Assembly: GCF_003605645.1 (NCBI RefSeq)
Contig: NZ_QVMU01000012.1
Coordinates: forward strand, 1-64,000
From: Vibrio sinensis
Lineage (GTDB): Bacteria > Pseudomonadota > Gammaproteobacteria > Enterobacterales > Vibrionaceae
Direction of reading: 5' to 3'
DNA length: 64,000 nt
Below, piece by piece: positions 38,946 through 47,250 of this stretch (the stretch's first letter is position 1; each line of letters starts with the position of its first letter). The translations under genes were made by a program, and so were the position numbers. The notes beneath the pieces were generated by a model, which saw only the letters and a program-made list of their open reading frames with translations, was not told where the DNA came from and did not search any database.

Positions 38946-39266
38946 ATGTCTGAATTAATTTCTTACGATGACACCATCGATACGGCTTACGACATTTTCT
39001 TGGAAATGGCGCCTGATAATCTAGAGGCTGTTGATGTAATTCTGTTTACCGCTCAGTTCGAAGAACGTGGCGCAGCAGAACTCGTAGAAACAGGTGATGA
39101 TTGGGAACAACATGTAGGTTTCAGCGTTGACAAAGAAACTTACGCGGAAGTACGCGTTGGGCTCGTCAACGAAGAAAATGATGTTCTAGATGATGTTTTT
39201 GCTCGACTACTTGTTAGCCGTGATCCTGACAATAAGTTTTGCCACATCTTGTGGAAACGTGACTGA
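38946..39266 (+). CDS. yciU: DUF440 dsDNA-mimic protein (YciU/HI1450 family)
   Basis: A 106-residue, strongly acidic protein (many Asp and Glu). The family signature YDIFLEMAPDNLEAVDVILF leads into TAQFEERGAAELVE. The Haemophilus homologue HI1450 was described as a double-stranded-DNA mimic and reported to bind HU. It is the second gene of a yeiP-yciU unit and lies tail-to-tail with ihfA, whose product belongs to the HU/IHF family. Whether it binds IhfA is untested inference. Confidence 0.92.
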   Translation: MSELISYDDTIDTAYDIFLEMAPDNLEAVDVILFTAQFEERGAAELVETGDDWEQHVGFSVDKETYAEVRVGLVNEENDVLDDVFARLLVSRDPDNKFCHILWKRD

Positions 39267-39362
39267 TTGGAAATGGATAACCTATAACCTGAGACTACGT
39301 TAGTTCGCCTTAAGGCTTAGTTTGTCTTAAAGCATCGACTGGCGTAGGCCGGGGAATAAAAC

Positions 39363-39396
39363 AAAAATACCCAAGCTAAGGCTTGGGTATTTTTCT
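39363..39396. terminator. Bidirectional terminator between yciU and ihfA
   Basis: Stem AAAATACCCAAGC / GCTTGGGTATTTT with A and T tracts on both sides, between convergent genes. Confidence 0.9.
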
Positions 39397-39512
39397 ATCT
39401 TACGTACCAGCGTCGCATAATATTGGGACGACTGAATATTTGACTGCGATAGAAACCTATCACAGCCAATTCAAATAAGTGTTAGATAAACTAAAGAGCG
39501 TCGCTCTATATA

Positions 39513-39809
39513 CTACTTATCTACCTTAATGTTCTCTACGCGGGCTTTCAGTTTTTGTCCCGGGCGGAAGGTCACTACGCGACGAGCGCTAATAGGAATG
39601 TCTTCACCAGTCTTCGGGTTTCTACCTGGACGTTCATTTTTCTCACGAAGATCAAAATTACCAAATCCAGAGAGTTTTACCTGTTCGCCACTTTCGAGAG
39701 CTTTACGAATTTCTTCGAAAAACGCTTCAACCGTTTCCTTAGCATCCCGTTTACTATATCCAAGTTTTTCAAACAGGTTTTCAGCCAAATCGGCCTTTGT
39801 GAGCGCCAT
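39513..39809 (-). CDS. ihfA: Integration host factor alpha subunit
   Basis: A 98-residue DNA-bending protein that pairs with IhfB. It has the [17 protein letters not shown] start, [20 protein letters not shown] and the beta-arm [20 protein letters not shown], with the intercalating Pro at the arm tip. Very close to E. coli IhfA by eye. In most enterobacteria and vibrios ihfA lies just behind pheT. Here it stands alone about 15 kb from pheT, with its own terminator. Confidence 0.97.
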   Translation of the reverse strand: MALTKADLAENLFEKLGYSKRDAKETVEAFFEEIRKALESGEQVKLSGFGNFDLREKNERPGRNPKTGEDIPISARRVVTFRPGQKLKARVENIKVDK

Positions 39810-40160
39810 AAAACTTTCCTCAACGCTGTGTTAAACATTAGCTGCCTGCGTGACAGCACCAAAGTATTTTGTCCAACCAATCAATAACATATCAGTGGCA
39901 CTTGGAAAGTGTATGCCAAGCTTCTGATTTTCGCCAACTTTTTATTTAGGCCTTTAAGCAAATCTTTACAAAACAATGACATGAGCCGTTGCTCAAATCT
40001 TGCCATGTTTTATAAAACCATTAATTTAATCATTTAATATCAAACACTTAAACCAATTACTTTCATTAACTTGTCGGCATAAAATAATCTTCAAAAAAAA
40101 CAGAAATTGCTCAAATAAGCAACTATTTTCAATTCATGTATATGATTATGGTACTTCCAA
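39810..40160. other. ihfA upstream region
   Basis: About 350 bp between the minus-strand genes ihfA and the TPR-GAF-GGDEF gene. It is AT-rich from 39960 on. It must hold the ihfA promoter. I see no gene and no clear operator. Confidence 0.45.
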
Positions 40161-42272
40161 CTAAATAATGAAAACACCATCATTACGTTGCTGTTTAACA
40201 AGCTGCATATGGTTATCCAACTCACTGAGTTTATTCTCACACTCCACCACATCCTCAAGATCTCTTAGATGGGTGATACCTATCGTGCAACTCAATATTT
40301 TTTGAACTCCCCCACCTAATGTCGCCATAAAGTGTTGTTTAATATTATGATGAATAGTTTGCGCATACGAAGTTGCTTCGGCTGATTCATCTACTTTTCC
40401 GATGATTAAAAATTCATCCGCATGTAGCCTAAATACTTGCAAGTGTTCGGGGATAAGGTCACGGATCAACTTTGCACAACTCGCTAATGCATCATCCCCA
40501 TGCTGTCGACTGTATTTTCGGTTAAACGGCTTAAAACCATCCAAGTTTAACAATAACCCGATATTAGGGATGTTTTTTGCTTGGAAACTTTCATTCAGCC
40601 ATTGAACAAAGCCATAGTGATTCTTTAACCCGGTCAAATGATCAGTATGATAAATCTGTTCCAGATAAACGTTGTGATTCTCTAACTCTCTTCTTTGACC
40701 GTCGTGACTAATTGCAACGGCTAAGTAACTCGCAATTTGCTCAACGAGCTGCTCATGAACCTGCGTATAATCATTGCTACGGTTCATTTGAACGCTCATG
40801 ACCCCCAAGACTTTGTCTTGAAAGATAACAGGAGCCCAGATAGCAGAAGTACCTTGCAAGCGATCTTCTTCATTATTAAGCCAGATTGAATCTTGCCATG
40901 TATCGCTATCGAGATACTGACTCAATTCTTGGGGGCTGGAGGTAGCGAGACGAATGGTCTGCTTGCTTTTGAGGCAATAAACGCCCATTCGAGATACGGT
41001 ATTACAATCTTGAATGAAAGGAGGATAGAATTTCCCCTCTTCAACTAAATACCGATACTCCAGTTCATTGCGCTGTTCATGATAAAAAGCGAGACAAAAC
41101 GCACTCGATGGGATCAATTTATTGATGGCGTTAAAGATGCGCAGAAATTCACTTTCACTGCCGCGAGTATTAGTAATTAATTGCCCCAATTTACGTAGGT
41201 CACTCAGGCGATCTTGAATCAGGAGTGATTGCTTATAACGGTTTTCAATTTCCGTATAGCTGATCACCTTGTCGATATACTCAACTTCGTTTTTCTTACG
41301 AGTCACCAACTCTTGGTTTTGCTTTTCTTGGATCAATCTTAAGAATCGGTTCTCTTCTTCGTAGTTTTTCATCGCATGATGACAATCAGCAACCACACTA
41401 TACAGCTTAACTAAACTGTTATTGTTGGCTTGTAGCTGAGGACTTTTAAATATTTGATAGCAAAACTTAATCGCATGATGGTATTGACGCAGCCCTTTTA
41501 AGAACTGCGCGTAACTTTCAAAAAATTCAATTTGGATGAAGCTATCACCATATTTTTTGATATAAACGAACGCTTTGTTATAGCTCTCGTTACTTTGCTT
41601 ATTATTCCCTTTAAGCTCTTGCCATTTTGCGTAATAAAGCAAGGCGCACGAGTGGGCATGCATAAGTTTATGTTTCTTGGTGAAACCAACGGCATAGTCA
41701 AGTGCATGCTGGGCCGCATCGAAGTCCCCCAGGTTGGCATAAGCAAGGCCTGAGTTAATCCACGCAAGAGCATAGGTATCTAAATTATCGCTATTTTTCC
41801 CGGCTTCGATTGCTCGTTGACTATGAGCCAGCGCCCGGTCCCATTGACCAAGCTGTAAATAAATGTCCCCCAAGTTCACATTGAGAAACAGCAATAATTT
41901 AGGGTCTTGCTGTGTAAGGTTTTTTTCCGCCAGAGTAAAGTAGTGCTGTGACAGAAAGCTCTGCCCTAAACGTGAGTAGATAGTCCCAAGATAAATACAA
42001 ACATAAGGATAAAGCACATACTCTTCCTCCTTATGGATCTTAGCCAATACGTTCTCGTAAAGCTCTAGTGCCTTGTGGTGCTTATCTTGACGATAACAGA
42101 GCGTTGCCTCCAAGTAGTCGTAATAGACTTGGCTCAATTGCTCATTATGGTGAGCACCAATTTCTTGCAACTCAAGCTTAGCGGTATGGACACCAACTAC
42201 ATTGCGATCACCATGCAACCCAGTCAATACTGCCAGTGCTTTTGTGCTCGCTTCGGAAAAGTAGATTTGCAT
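40161..42272 (-). CDS. TPR-GAF protein with degenerate GGDEF domain
   Basis: A 703-residue soluble protein. About ten TPR-like helical repeats fill residues 1-340, a GAF domain about 370-530 and a GGDEF domain about 545-703. The active-site loop reads LHADEF instead of GGDEF, and the metal-binding D-x-D is N-x-D (LNLDGFKPFN). No RxxD site precedes the loop. It is therefore probably not a cyclase and may act as a c-di-GMP/GTP-independent signalling or scaffold protein. No membrane segments. Monocistronic. Confidence 0.85.
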   Translation of the reverse strand: MQIYFSEASTKALAVLTGLHGDRNVVGVHTAKLELQEIGAHHNEQLSQVYYDYLEATLCYRQDKHHKALELYENVLAKIHKEEEYVLYPYVCIYLGTIYSRLGQSFLSQHYFTLAEKNLTQQDPKLLLFLNVNLGDIYLQLGQWDRALAHSQRAIEAGKNSDNLDTYALAWINSGLAYANLGDFDAAQHALDYAVGFTKKHKLMHAHSCALLYYAKWQELKGNNKQSNESYNKAFVYIKKYGDSFIQIEFFESYAQFLKGLRQYHHAIKFCYQIFKSPQLQANNNSLVKLYSVVADCHHAMKNYEEENRFLRLIQEKQNQELVTRKKNEVEYIDKVISYTEIENRYKQSLLIQDRLSDLRKLGQLITNTRGSESEFLRIFNAINKLIPSSAFCLAFYHEQRNELEYRYLVEEGKFYPPFIQDCNTVSRMGVYCLKSKQTIRLATSSPQELSQYLDSDTWQDSIWLNNEEDRLQGTSAIWAPVIFQDKVLGVMSVQMNRSNDYTQVHEQLVEQIASYLAVAISHDGQRRELENHNVYLEQIYHTDHLTGLKNHYGFVQWLNESFQAKNIPNIGLLLNLDGFKPFNRKYSRQHGDDALASCAKLIRDLIPEHLQVFRLHADEFLIIGKVDESAEATSYAQTIHHNIKQHFMATLGGGVQKILSCTIGITHLRDLEDVVECENKLSELDNHMQLVKQQRNDGVFII

Positions 42273-42671
42273 TTCTCAATGGGTAATAAAAAACGACATT
42301 TAGAACATCATACTATAATTAAAAAAACCTCCTATCACATTCTCTCGTTAAAAACGTAAATTTGCATTTTGAGAACCCATACCACGACTTCTATTTCCAA
42401 TTATGAGAGTCAGTTTGCGATTTACTTTCGAGTGTTTTGTTCGAAATAGTCGTTACTCTTAAGCAACACAACTATGACTAGCGTGAAATGTCCCTCTCCG
42501 ATTTTCATTACAAATTTGACAAAACGTCCTGAAAATATAGTGCTAACAATTCAATGGTAAGCGTATTGAATGTCTCTGAAATACCCACTCTAAGTTTACT
42601 CTCTCCTAAAAATGCAGCGAATCTGATGAAGTTTCATATAACGTTCATCTTTGGCATTCAATATGCTTACT
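42273..42671. other. Intergenic region before the 17-bp repeat
   Basis: About 400 bp of AT-rich sequence between divergent genes. No gene or clear operator is visible. Confidence 0.45.
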
Positions 42672-42773
42672 GTTTTATTAACCAAGACTACGCATTAGCG
42701 AACGCTATGTATTAATGAAGACTATGCATTAATGAAGATCGCGCATTAACAAAGACTAAACATTGAAGATTGC
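42672..42773 (+). repeat. 17-bp tandem repeat, six degenerate units
   Basis: Units begin at 42672, 42689, 42706, 42723, 42740 and 42757, each exactly 17 bp. The best pair is TATGTATTAATGAAGAC and TATGCATTAATGAAGAT (15 of 17 identical). Outer units drift. The array ends about 25 bp before the start codon of the following small gene. Confidence 0.75.
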
Positions 42774-42797
42774 CATCTTTCAGTGAGGAGAAATATT

Positions 42798-43049
42798 ATG
42801 GATATCCATCGCCACACCTATTACCGTTTAATTCATCACGGCGTGAAAAGTTTAATGGTTGATCGTATTGGCCACTTTTCAGAAATGGAATACCACGAAT
42901 ATCTACAATCTATGACAGGAAAATCGAGTTGTTTCTCTATGAGCAATGATGAGTTGCAAATCACTGTCAGTAATTTGCGCTCTGAAGGGTATTTAGAAGA
43001 TATGAAGCGTCTGATTCCGCGTTATGAAGCAACGTATTCAGAGAAATAA
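42798..43049 (+). CDS. Small protein resembling a GemA/DUF1018 domain
   Basis: An 83-residue cytoplasmic protein. The start is placed at 42798 because GAGGAG (42785-42790) lies eight bases before this ATG. A GTG at 42783 opens the frame inside the ribosome binding site region. The segment [20 protein letters not shown] followed by [15 protein letters not shown] matches the helical pattern of DUF1018, found in Mu-like phage GemA regulators. No phage genes are nearby. It is preceded directly by the 17-bp tandem repeat and followed by yciB. Function unknown, assignment by pattern only. Confidence 0.65.
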   Translation: MDIHRHTYYRLIHHGVKSLMVDRIGHFSEMEYHEYLQSMTGKSSCFSMSNDELQITVSNLRSEGYLEDMKRLIPRYEATYSEK

Positions 43050-43135
43050 CATGGCTTCAAGTTGCCATGAACCACTTTGTGTTATCCGTTTATTTCGTTA
43101 GACTGGTGATATCTGGCAATACAATCTGGTTAAAA

Positions 43136-43678
43136 ATGAAACAACTACTTGATTTTATCCCTCTTATTATATTTTTTGCGCTTTATAAGATGTATGACAT
43201 CTACACCGCAACGGGTGCGCTTATCATAGCAAGTGCCATTCAAATCGCTTTAACGTACGCCATCTACAAGAAAGTAGAAAAAATGCAACTCATTACATTT
43301 TTAATGGTCGCTGTATTTGGTGGAATGACTATCTTTCTCCATGATGATAATTTCATAAAATGGAAAGTCACCATAGTGTATGCTGTTTTTGCCATTGGAC
43401 TGGCTGTCAGCCATGCTATAGGCAAATCAGCAATCAAAGGAATGCTCGGAAAAGAACTGACGCTTCCTGAATCGGTTTGGGCAAAAATAACCTGGGCATG
43501 GGTAGCATTCTTTTCATTTTGCGCCGGACTAAATATCTATGTTGCTTACCAATTGCCGCTCGATGTTTGGGTTAACTTTAAAGTATTCGGATTATTGATC
43601 GCAACACTTGGATTTACCCTCGCAACTGGCGTTTATATCTACAAGCACATGCCGAAAGAGAACAAAGAAGAAGAATGA
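43136..43678 (+). CDS. yciB: Inner-membrane protein YciB (septation protein A)
   Basis: A 180-residue membrane protein with five hydrophobic segments. It starts [20 protein letters not shown] and contains [32 protein letters not shown] and the end [11 protein letters not shown], all typical of the YciB/IspZ family, which takes part in cell-envelope elongation and septation. The frame is open 23 codons upstream (43067). The later ATG is chosen because it matches the E. coli length of 179. Same order yciB-yciA-yciI as in other gammaproteobacteria. Confidence 0.94.
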   Translation: MKQLLDFIPLIIFFALYKMYDIYTATGALIIASAIQIALTYAIYKKVEKMQLITFLMVAVFGGMTIFLHDDNFIKWKVTIVYAVFAIGLAVSHAIGKSAIKGMLGKELTLPESVWAKITWAWVAFFSFCAGLNIYVAYQLPLDVWVNFKVFGLLIATLGFTLATGVYIYKHMPKENKEEE

Positions 43679-43713
43679 TTTTTAGCATAACTTTGCTATA
43701 ATTCATGGATACT

Positions 43714-43740
43714 AAAGCGACCCGATGGTCGCTTTTTTTT
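43714..43740 (+). terminator. Terminator of yciB
   Basis: Stem AAAGCGAC / GTCGCTTT, loop ccgatg, followed by eight T. Confidence 0.88.
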
Positions 43741-43889
43741 GATTTTGTTTCTCTTACTAGAGAGTCATAAGTTGTTGAGTTGCTCTTTCACTCACATCGT
43801 TATGACGTTATTTTGGTAAGGTCACGCCCTGTTAGATTCTGTGCAGTTCTTCAACTAAGAACTGACATCATCGTGTTGTAGGTGTCAAA

Positions 43890-44291
43890 ATGAGTCAGGA
43901 AATACACTCCCCTAAAGGCCAATTGCTTCTTCGAACGTTAGCAATGCCAGCGGATACAAATGCCAATGGTGATATTTTTGGTGGCTGGATTATGTCACAG
44001 CTGGATTTAGCTGGTGGGATTCTCGCAAAAGAAATCTCATGTGGACGCATTGTTACCGTTTCGGTATCCAGTATTGAGTTCAAAAAGCCCGTCAGTGTCG
44101 GTGATGTCGTCTGCTGTTATGGCGAATGCACTAAAATTGGTCGAACTTCGATGTCGATTAATCTAGAAGTCTGGATTAAACCGATTAAAGAAGATGGCCT
44201 AAAAGATAGGTTCATGGTTTGCCATGCCACTTTCAATTACGTTGCGATTGACGGTAATGGACGCCCAAGACCCATTAAGATTAACGACTAA
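43890..44291 (+). CDS. yciA: Acyl-CoA thioester hydrolase YciA
   Basis: A 133-residue hotdog-fold thioesterase. The catalytic region is TNANGDIFGGWIMSQLDLAG (residues 23-42), with the conserved Asn and Asp, and VSVSSIEFKKPVSVGDVV forms the central strand region. It hydrolyses a broad range of acyl-CoAs by family. It begins MSQEIHSPKGQLLLRTLAMP. It lies 211 bp after yciB beyond a terminator, so it has its own promoter. Confidence 0.94.
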   Translation: MSQEIHSPKGQLLLRTLAMPADTNANGDIFGGWIMSQLDLAGGILAKEISCGRIVTVSVSSIEFKKPVSVGDVVCCYGECTKIGRTSMSINLEVWIKPIKEDGLKDRFMVCHATFNYVAIDGNGRPRPIKIND

Positions 44292-44401
44292 TTTCACAAA
44301 ATTCCGTTTATCGCTCTTCTAATATTTGTGACTTTAGGTACAGTGATGCATCAATTGGTGTGCATACACTTTATCTGCATTATTCGTAAGGACAACAAAT
44401 T

Positions 44402-44698
44402 ATGTGGTACGTTATTTTTTCTCAAGATGTAGAAAACTCACTAGAAAAACGCGCAAGTGTACGACCTGCGCATCTAGCTCGACTACAAGCACTTCAAGAC
44501 GAAGGCCGCCTGTTAACCGCAGGTCCAATGCCAGCGATCGATTCTGATAATCCAGGTGAAGCCGGCTTTACAGGCTCAACGGTCATCGCGAAATTCAATT
44601 CACTTGCAGACGCGCAAGCTTGGGCAGATACTGACCCTTATATCGATGCGGGTGTTTATAAGACGGTAATTGTAAAACCGTTTAAAAAAGTATTCTAA
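44402..44698 (+). CDS. yciI: YciI family protein
   Basis: A 98-residue dimeric ferredoxin-like alpha/beta-barrel protein. [20 protein letters not shown] and [20 protein letters not shown] contain the conserved His (residue 23 region) and Asp of the YciI fold. [20 protein letters not shown] and DPYIDAGVY follow. The precise reaction is unknown. AAGGACAACAAATT precedes the ATG. Two bp separate it from the aspS start, so the two form an operon. Confidence 0.93.
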   Translation: MWYVIFSQDVENSLEKRASVRPAHLARLQALQDEGRLLTAGPMPAIDSDNPGEAGFTGSTVIAKFNSLADAQAWADTDPYIDAGVYKTVIVKPFKKVF

Positions 44699-44700
44699 TT

Positions 44701-45102
44701 ATGAAGTTTAAACCGACTGTTATTCTCGCAACACTTGCTTCTACCTTGTTGTTCGGTTGTAGCTCAGGCTCTGACAATCAACGCAATCTCGAACTTCTTG
44801 CATCAAACCGAGCCAGTTTACTTTCGGCGGAGCTGCCAATGGAAGCCGGCCCACTTTCCATCATGAGAGCGAACGCTAAAGGAACGACGATTGAAATTAT
44901 GATGGTATACAACGATGAGCAAAGAGGAGCGAAACCGCTTCAAGATGTGCTTCGTTATAGCATTAATTCGTACTGCACTAATCCTGATACGAAGACAAAC
45001 TTAGAAGTCGGATTAAGCTACCGTATTAAAATTCGTAATAGCCGCGGTCAACTTATGAGCGATGAGTTCATCAATCAAGATCGCTGCGATCAAGCGTCAT
45101 AA
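44701..45102 (+). CDS. aspS: T2SS pilotin AspS-like lipoprotein
   Basis: A 133-residue lipoprotein with signal peptide and lipobox LFGC (Cys at about residue 20). The mature part has RNLELLASNRASLLSAELPM and GTTIEIMMVYND, then two Cys in the C-terminal half (SINSYCTN and NQDRCDQ) that can form the disulfide seen in AspS. The V. cholerae pilotin AspS (GspS-beta type), which guides the GspD secretin to the outer membrane, lies in the same yciB-yciA-yciI context. Function follows from that match. Note aspS is also used for aspartyl-tRNA synthetase. Confidence 0.85.
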   Translation: MKFKPTVILATLASTLLFGCSSGSDNQRNLELLASNRASLLSAELPMEAGPLSIMRANAKGTTIEIMMVYNDEQRGAKPLQDVLRYSINSYCTNPDTKTNLEVGLSYRIKIRNSRGQLMSDEFINQDRCDQAS

Positions 45103-45193
45103 TTGCCTAGATATACTAAGTATTTTCAAGATACCGGATTCAAAGTTTAGTTACTGAATCAATATGGTCGCTATCTAAAAGGCAAGCAGAGAT

Positions 45194-45217
45194 AAACCTT
45201 GTTTTCGAACAAGGTTT
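45194..45217 (+). terminator. Terminator of yciI-aspS
   Basis: Stem AAACCTTGTT / AACAAGGTTT, loop ttcg, followed by a T-rich run. The remaining 310 bp up to 45528 are AT-rich and hold no gene that I can see. Confidence 0.88.
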
Positions 45218-45528
45218 CTTTTTTTCCAACAGCTATTCTTGTCTATCTAATGTTTGTGCATTTATCGCAATAAAGATCTATCCTTATCGTCACGCCAACC
45301 CCATTACTCACAAATCTTTTACTGTCAAAATTCCCCGCTACTCTGTAGCACATTATATCAGTTAAATATTTGGTTTAAATCGACTTAAGCCAAAATAAAA
45401 TCTTGATGACTGCTGCATTTTTAAACAATCATCAGAAAATAAATCTAATATTTACTTTTAAATCATTGACGATTTTTTGTTCAGATCCTAACTTTTGATA
45501 TTAGTGTCCAATAAGGAGGATCATCGTT

Positions 45529-45750
45529 ATGAAACGCGCCAGCAACTCTTATCGTCTGCAATTAATTAAAGAAGTAGCAATCAGGCATGAACGACTGACG
45601 AGCGGGGATCCCATGGTGAGTTACATACAGAATTTACTTGATGCGACACCAAGCAATGACAAGAGCCCAGAAACAAACCAACGATTTTCCGGCTGTCACT
45701 TTGATGAAAGCGCGGGAGGTTGGGTCAGTGACAATTGGAACATGAAATAA
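45529..45750 (+). CDS. Small hypothetical protein
   Basis: A 73-residue, hydrophilic protein with no signal peptide or membrane segment. A near-perfect Shine-Dalgarno (AAGGAGG at 45512-45518) precedes the ATG, which argues that it is translated. It starts MKRASNSYRLQLIKEV and ends CHFDESAGGWVSDNWNMK. I do not recognise a family. It stands alone between AT-rich regions. Confidence 0.7.
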   Translation: MKRASNSYRLQLIKEVAIRHERLTSGDPMVSYIQNLLDATPSNDKSPETNQRFSGCHFDESAGGWVSDNWNMK

Positions 45751-46074
45751 TTTCTACTGCATCATATCTAGACCTAAGCAACTTATGTTAAAACTGCGTG
45801 TACCTTTCATGATATCTAAAGTCTGCGTGGCAACAAAAAGAAGTGACTTAGGTTCAATACAATATAAAATGCAGCTCAATACGCCCTACGTTGTTTATGG
45901 GCGTTTTATATATCTCAAGGTAGATCTATTTCACTGAACTTTTTCAACATATTCCAGTTTCAGACTGCACTTTCACAAAACCCAAGTAACTTAGCGTTGC
46001 AGTTAGGTGTGAAGAGAATGAATATCCATGTGCCGAGATAAACCGAGTGAGATATAAACGCATTATGCAATCAT
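45751..46074. other. Intergenic region with weak hairpin
   Basis: 324 bp between convergent genes. ACGCCC (45881-45886) pairs with GGGCGT (45899-45904), followed by TTTATA, and may terminate the small gene upstream. Otherwise nothing is visible. Confidence 0.4.
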
Positions 46075-46323
46075 TTAAAACAAGTCTTGTTGACTATTTT
46101 GTGGTTGTTCTACTTCCAATGTAGAGGTTTTTCCTTGCTGTATTTTGCGACGATAACGTTGCCGACACAGCTTGATAATATGAAGCTGCTGACTCGGTGA
46201 AAATGAAAGCCAATGGTAGCGTTCTTCACGCTTACGCATGCACCCTTTACAATATCCCTTTTCATCAACACTACAAACACCGACACATGGGCTTGGGACC
46301 GAAAAAAACTCTAGCTGCTCCAT
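46075..46323 (-). CDS. DUF1289 family protein
   Basis: An 82-residue protein with the DUF1289 cysteine motif: PSPCVGVCSVDEKGYCKGCM (residues 10-29), a C-x3-C-x8-C-x2-C arrangement that could bind a metal or Fe-S. A helical basic region with YHWLSFSPSQQL follows. Function unknown, widespread in proteobacteria. Single gene on the minus strand. Confidence 0.88.
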   Translation of the reverse strand: MEQLEFFSVPSPCVGVCSVDEKGYCKGCMRKREERYHWLSFSPSQQLHIIKLCRQRYRRKIQQGKTSTLEVEQPQNSQQDLF

Positions 46324-46524
46324 TCATTCCTCTCATAAAATGAGAATTTACAGATCACCTTACGACAATATCGACTAAAATGGACAACATCGCGTTAAGG
46401 TTGTGATATTTAACAAAGTATTACCTTAAACTGACAAATATCATCCTGCAATACTTATACTTCCCACTATATTATTCACTGACTCATGTGGGAAGTCATC
46501 CCCCATATACTGGAGCCTAACAAT

Positions 46525-46968
46525 ATGAAGTTTAGTTCAAAAACACTACTTGCAGCAATCAGCCTTCCTGTTCTAATGACAGCATGCGCAAGCAACGGTG
46601 ATGATGTTAAAACAATCACTGCACAAGACTTGCAGCACCACAACTGGCAACTAGTAAGTGTTGATGGTAAAGCTCTACCTGAACAAGCACTAACAGAAGC
46701 ACCTCGTCTAGAAGTCGGCGAGAAAATGACCGCTAATGGTAACGCTGGTTGTAACAACTTCTTTGGTCAAGCAGAACTGAAAGACAACCAGTTCCGTATC
46801 GAAAAAATGGCTTTAACCATGAAGATGTGTATGGATGCAGAAATGAACGTTGAACGTGCTTTCTCTTCAACACTATCTAACTGGAGCGACATGACGCTAA
46901 CGAAAGATAGCCTAGTACTAAAAAATGCTGAACACACACTAACGTTCAAATTGAACGATTGGAAATAA
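46525..46968 (+). CDS. META-domain (HslJ-like) lipoprotein
   Basis: A 147-residue lipoprotein, with signal peptide ending in lipobox LMTAC. The META domain covers about residues 32-145: HHNWQLVSVDGKAL, NGNAGCNNFFGQAEL with the conserved GNAGCN pattern, and MALTMKMCMDAEMNVERAF. E. coli HslJ is a related heat-inducible outer-membrane-associated protein linked to novobiocin resistance. Start at 46525 is supported by TGGAG 12 bases before. The frame opens 13 codons earlier. Confidence 0.9.
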   Translation: MKFSSKTLLAAISLPVLMTACASNGDDVKTITAQDLQHHNWQLVSVDGKALPEQALTEAPRLEVGEKMTANGNAGCNNFFGQAELKDNQFRIEKMALTMKMCMDAEMNVERAFSSTLSNWSDMTLTKDSLVLKNAEHTLTFKLNDWK

Positions 46969-46989
46969 TCAATCAGCCTATTTATATCT

Positions 46990-47013
46990 AAAGCAGCCCA
47001 TGGCTGCTTTTTT
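46990..47013 (+). terminator. Terminator of the META-domain gene
   Basis: Stem AAAGCAGCC / GGCTGCTTT with a 3-nt loop and six T. Confidence 0.88.
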
Positions 47014-47250
47014 CATATCTAACCCCCACACTCCAATGCGAACTCTCCCATCTTTTATGATAAAAGCTGATTAACATCGAAATGCTTGAGCATAAGTGCA
47101 CAGTTATTAAACATCTAAGCAACAAATTCATCAAATGAATAAAAACCTAACGATTTTTCCGTCATAATGAACGAAAACAGATTGTTATCCGGTCTAACCC
47201 TTTACAACAATCTTACTTCTCCTCTACGACTACATAAATAAAGGACTACT

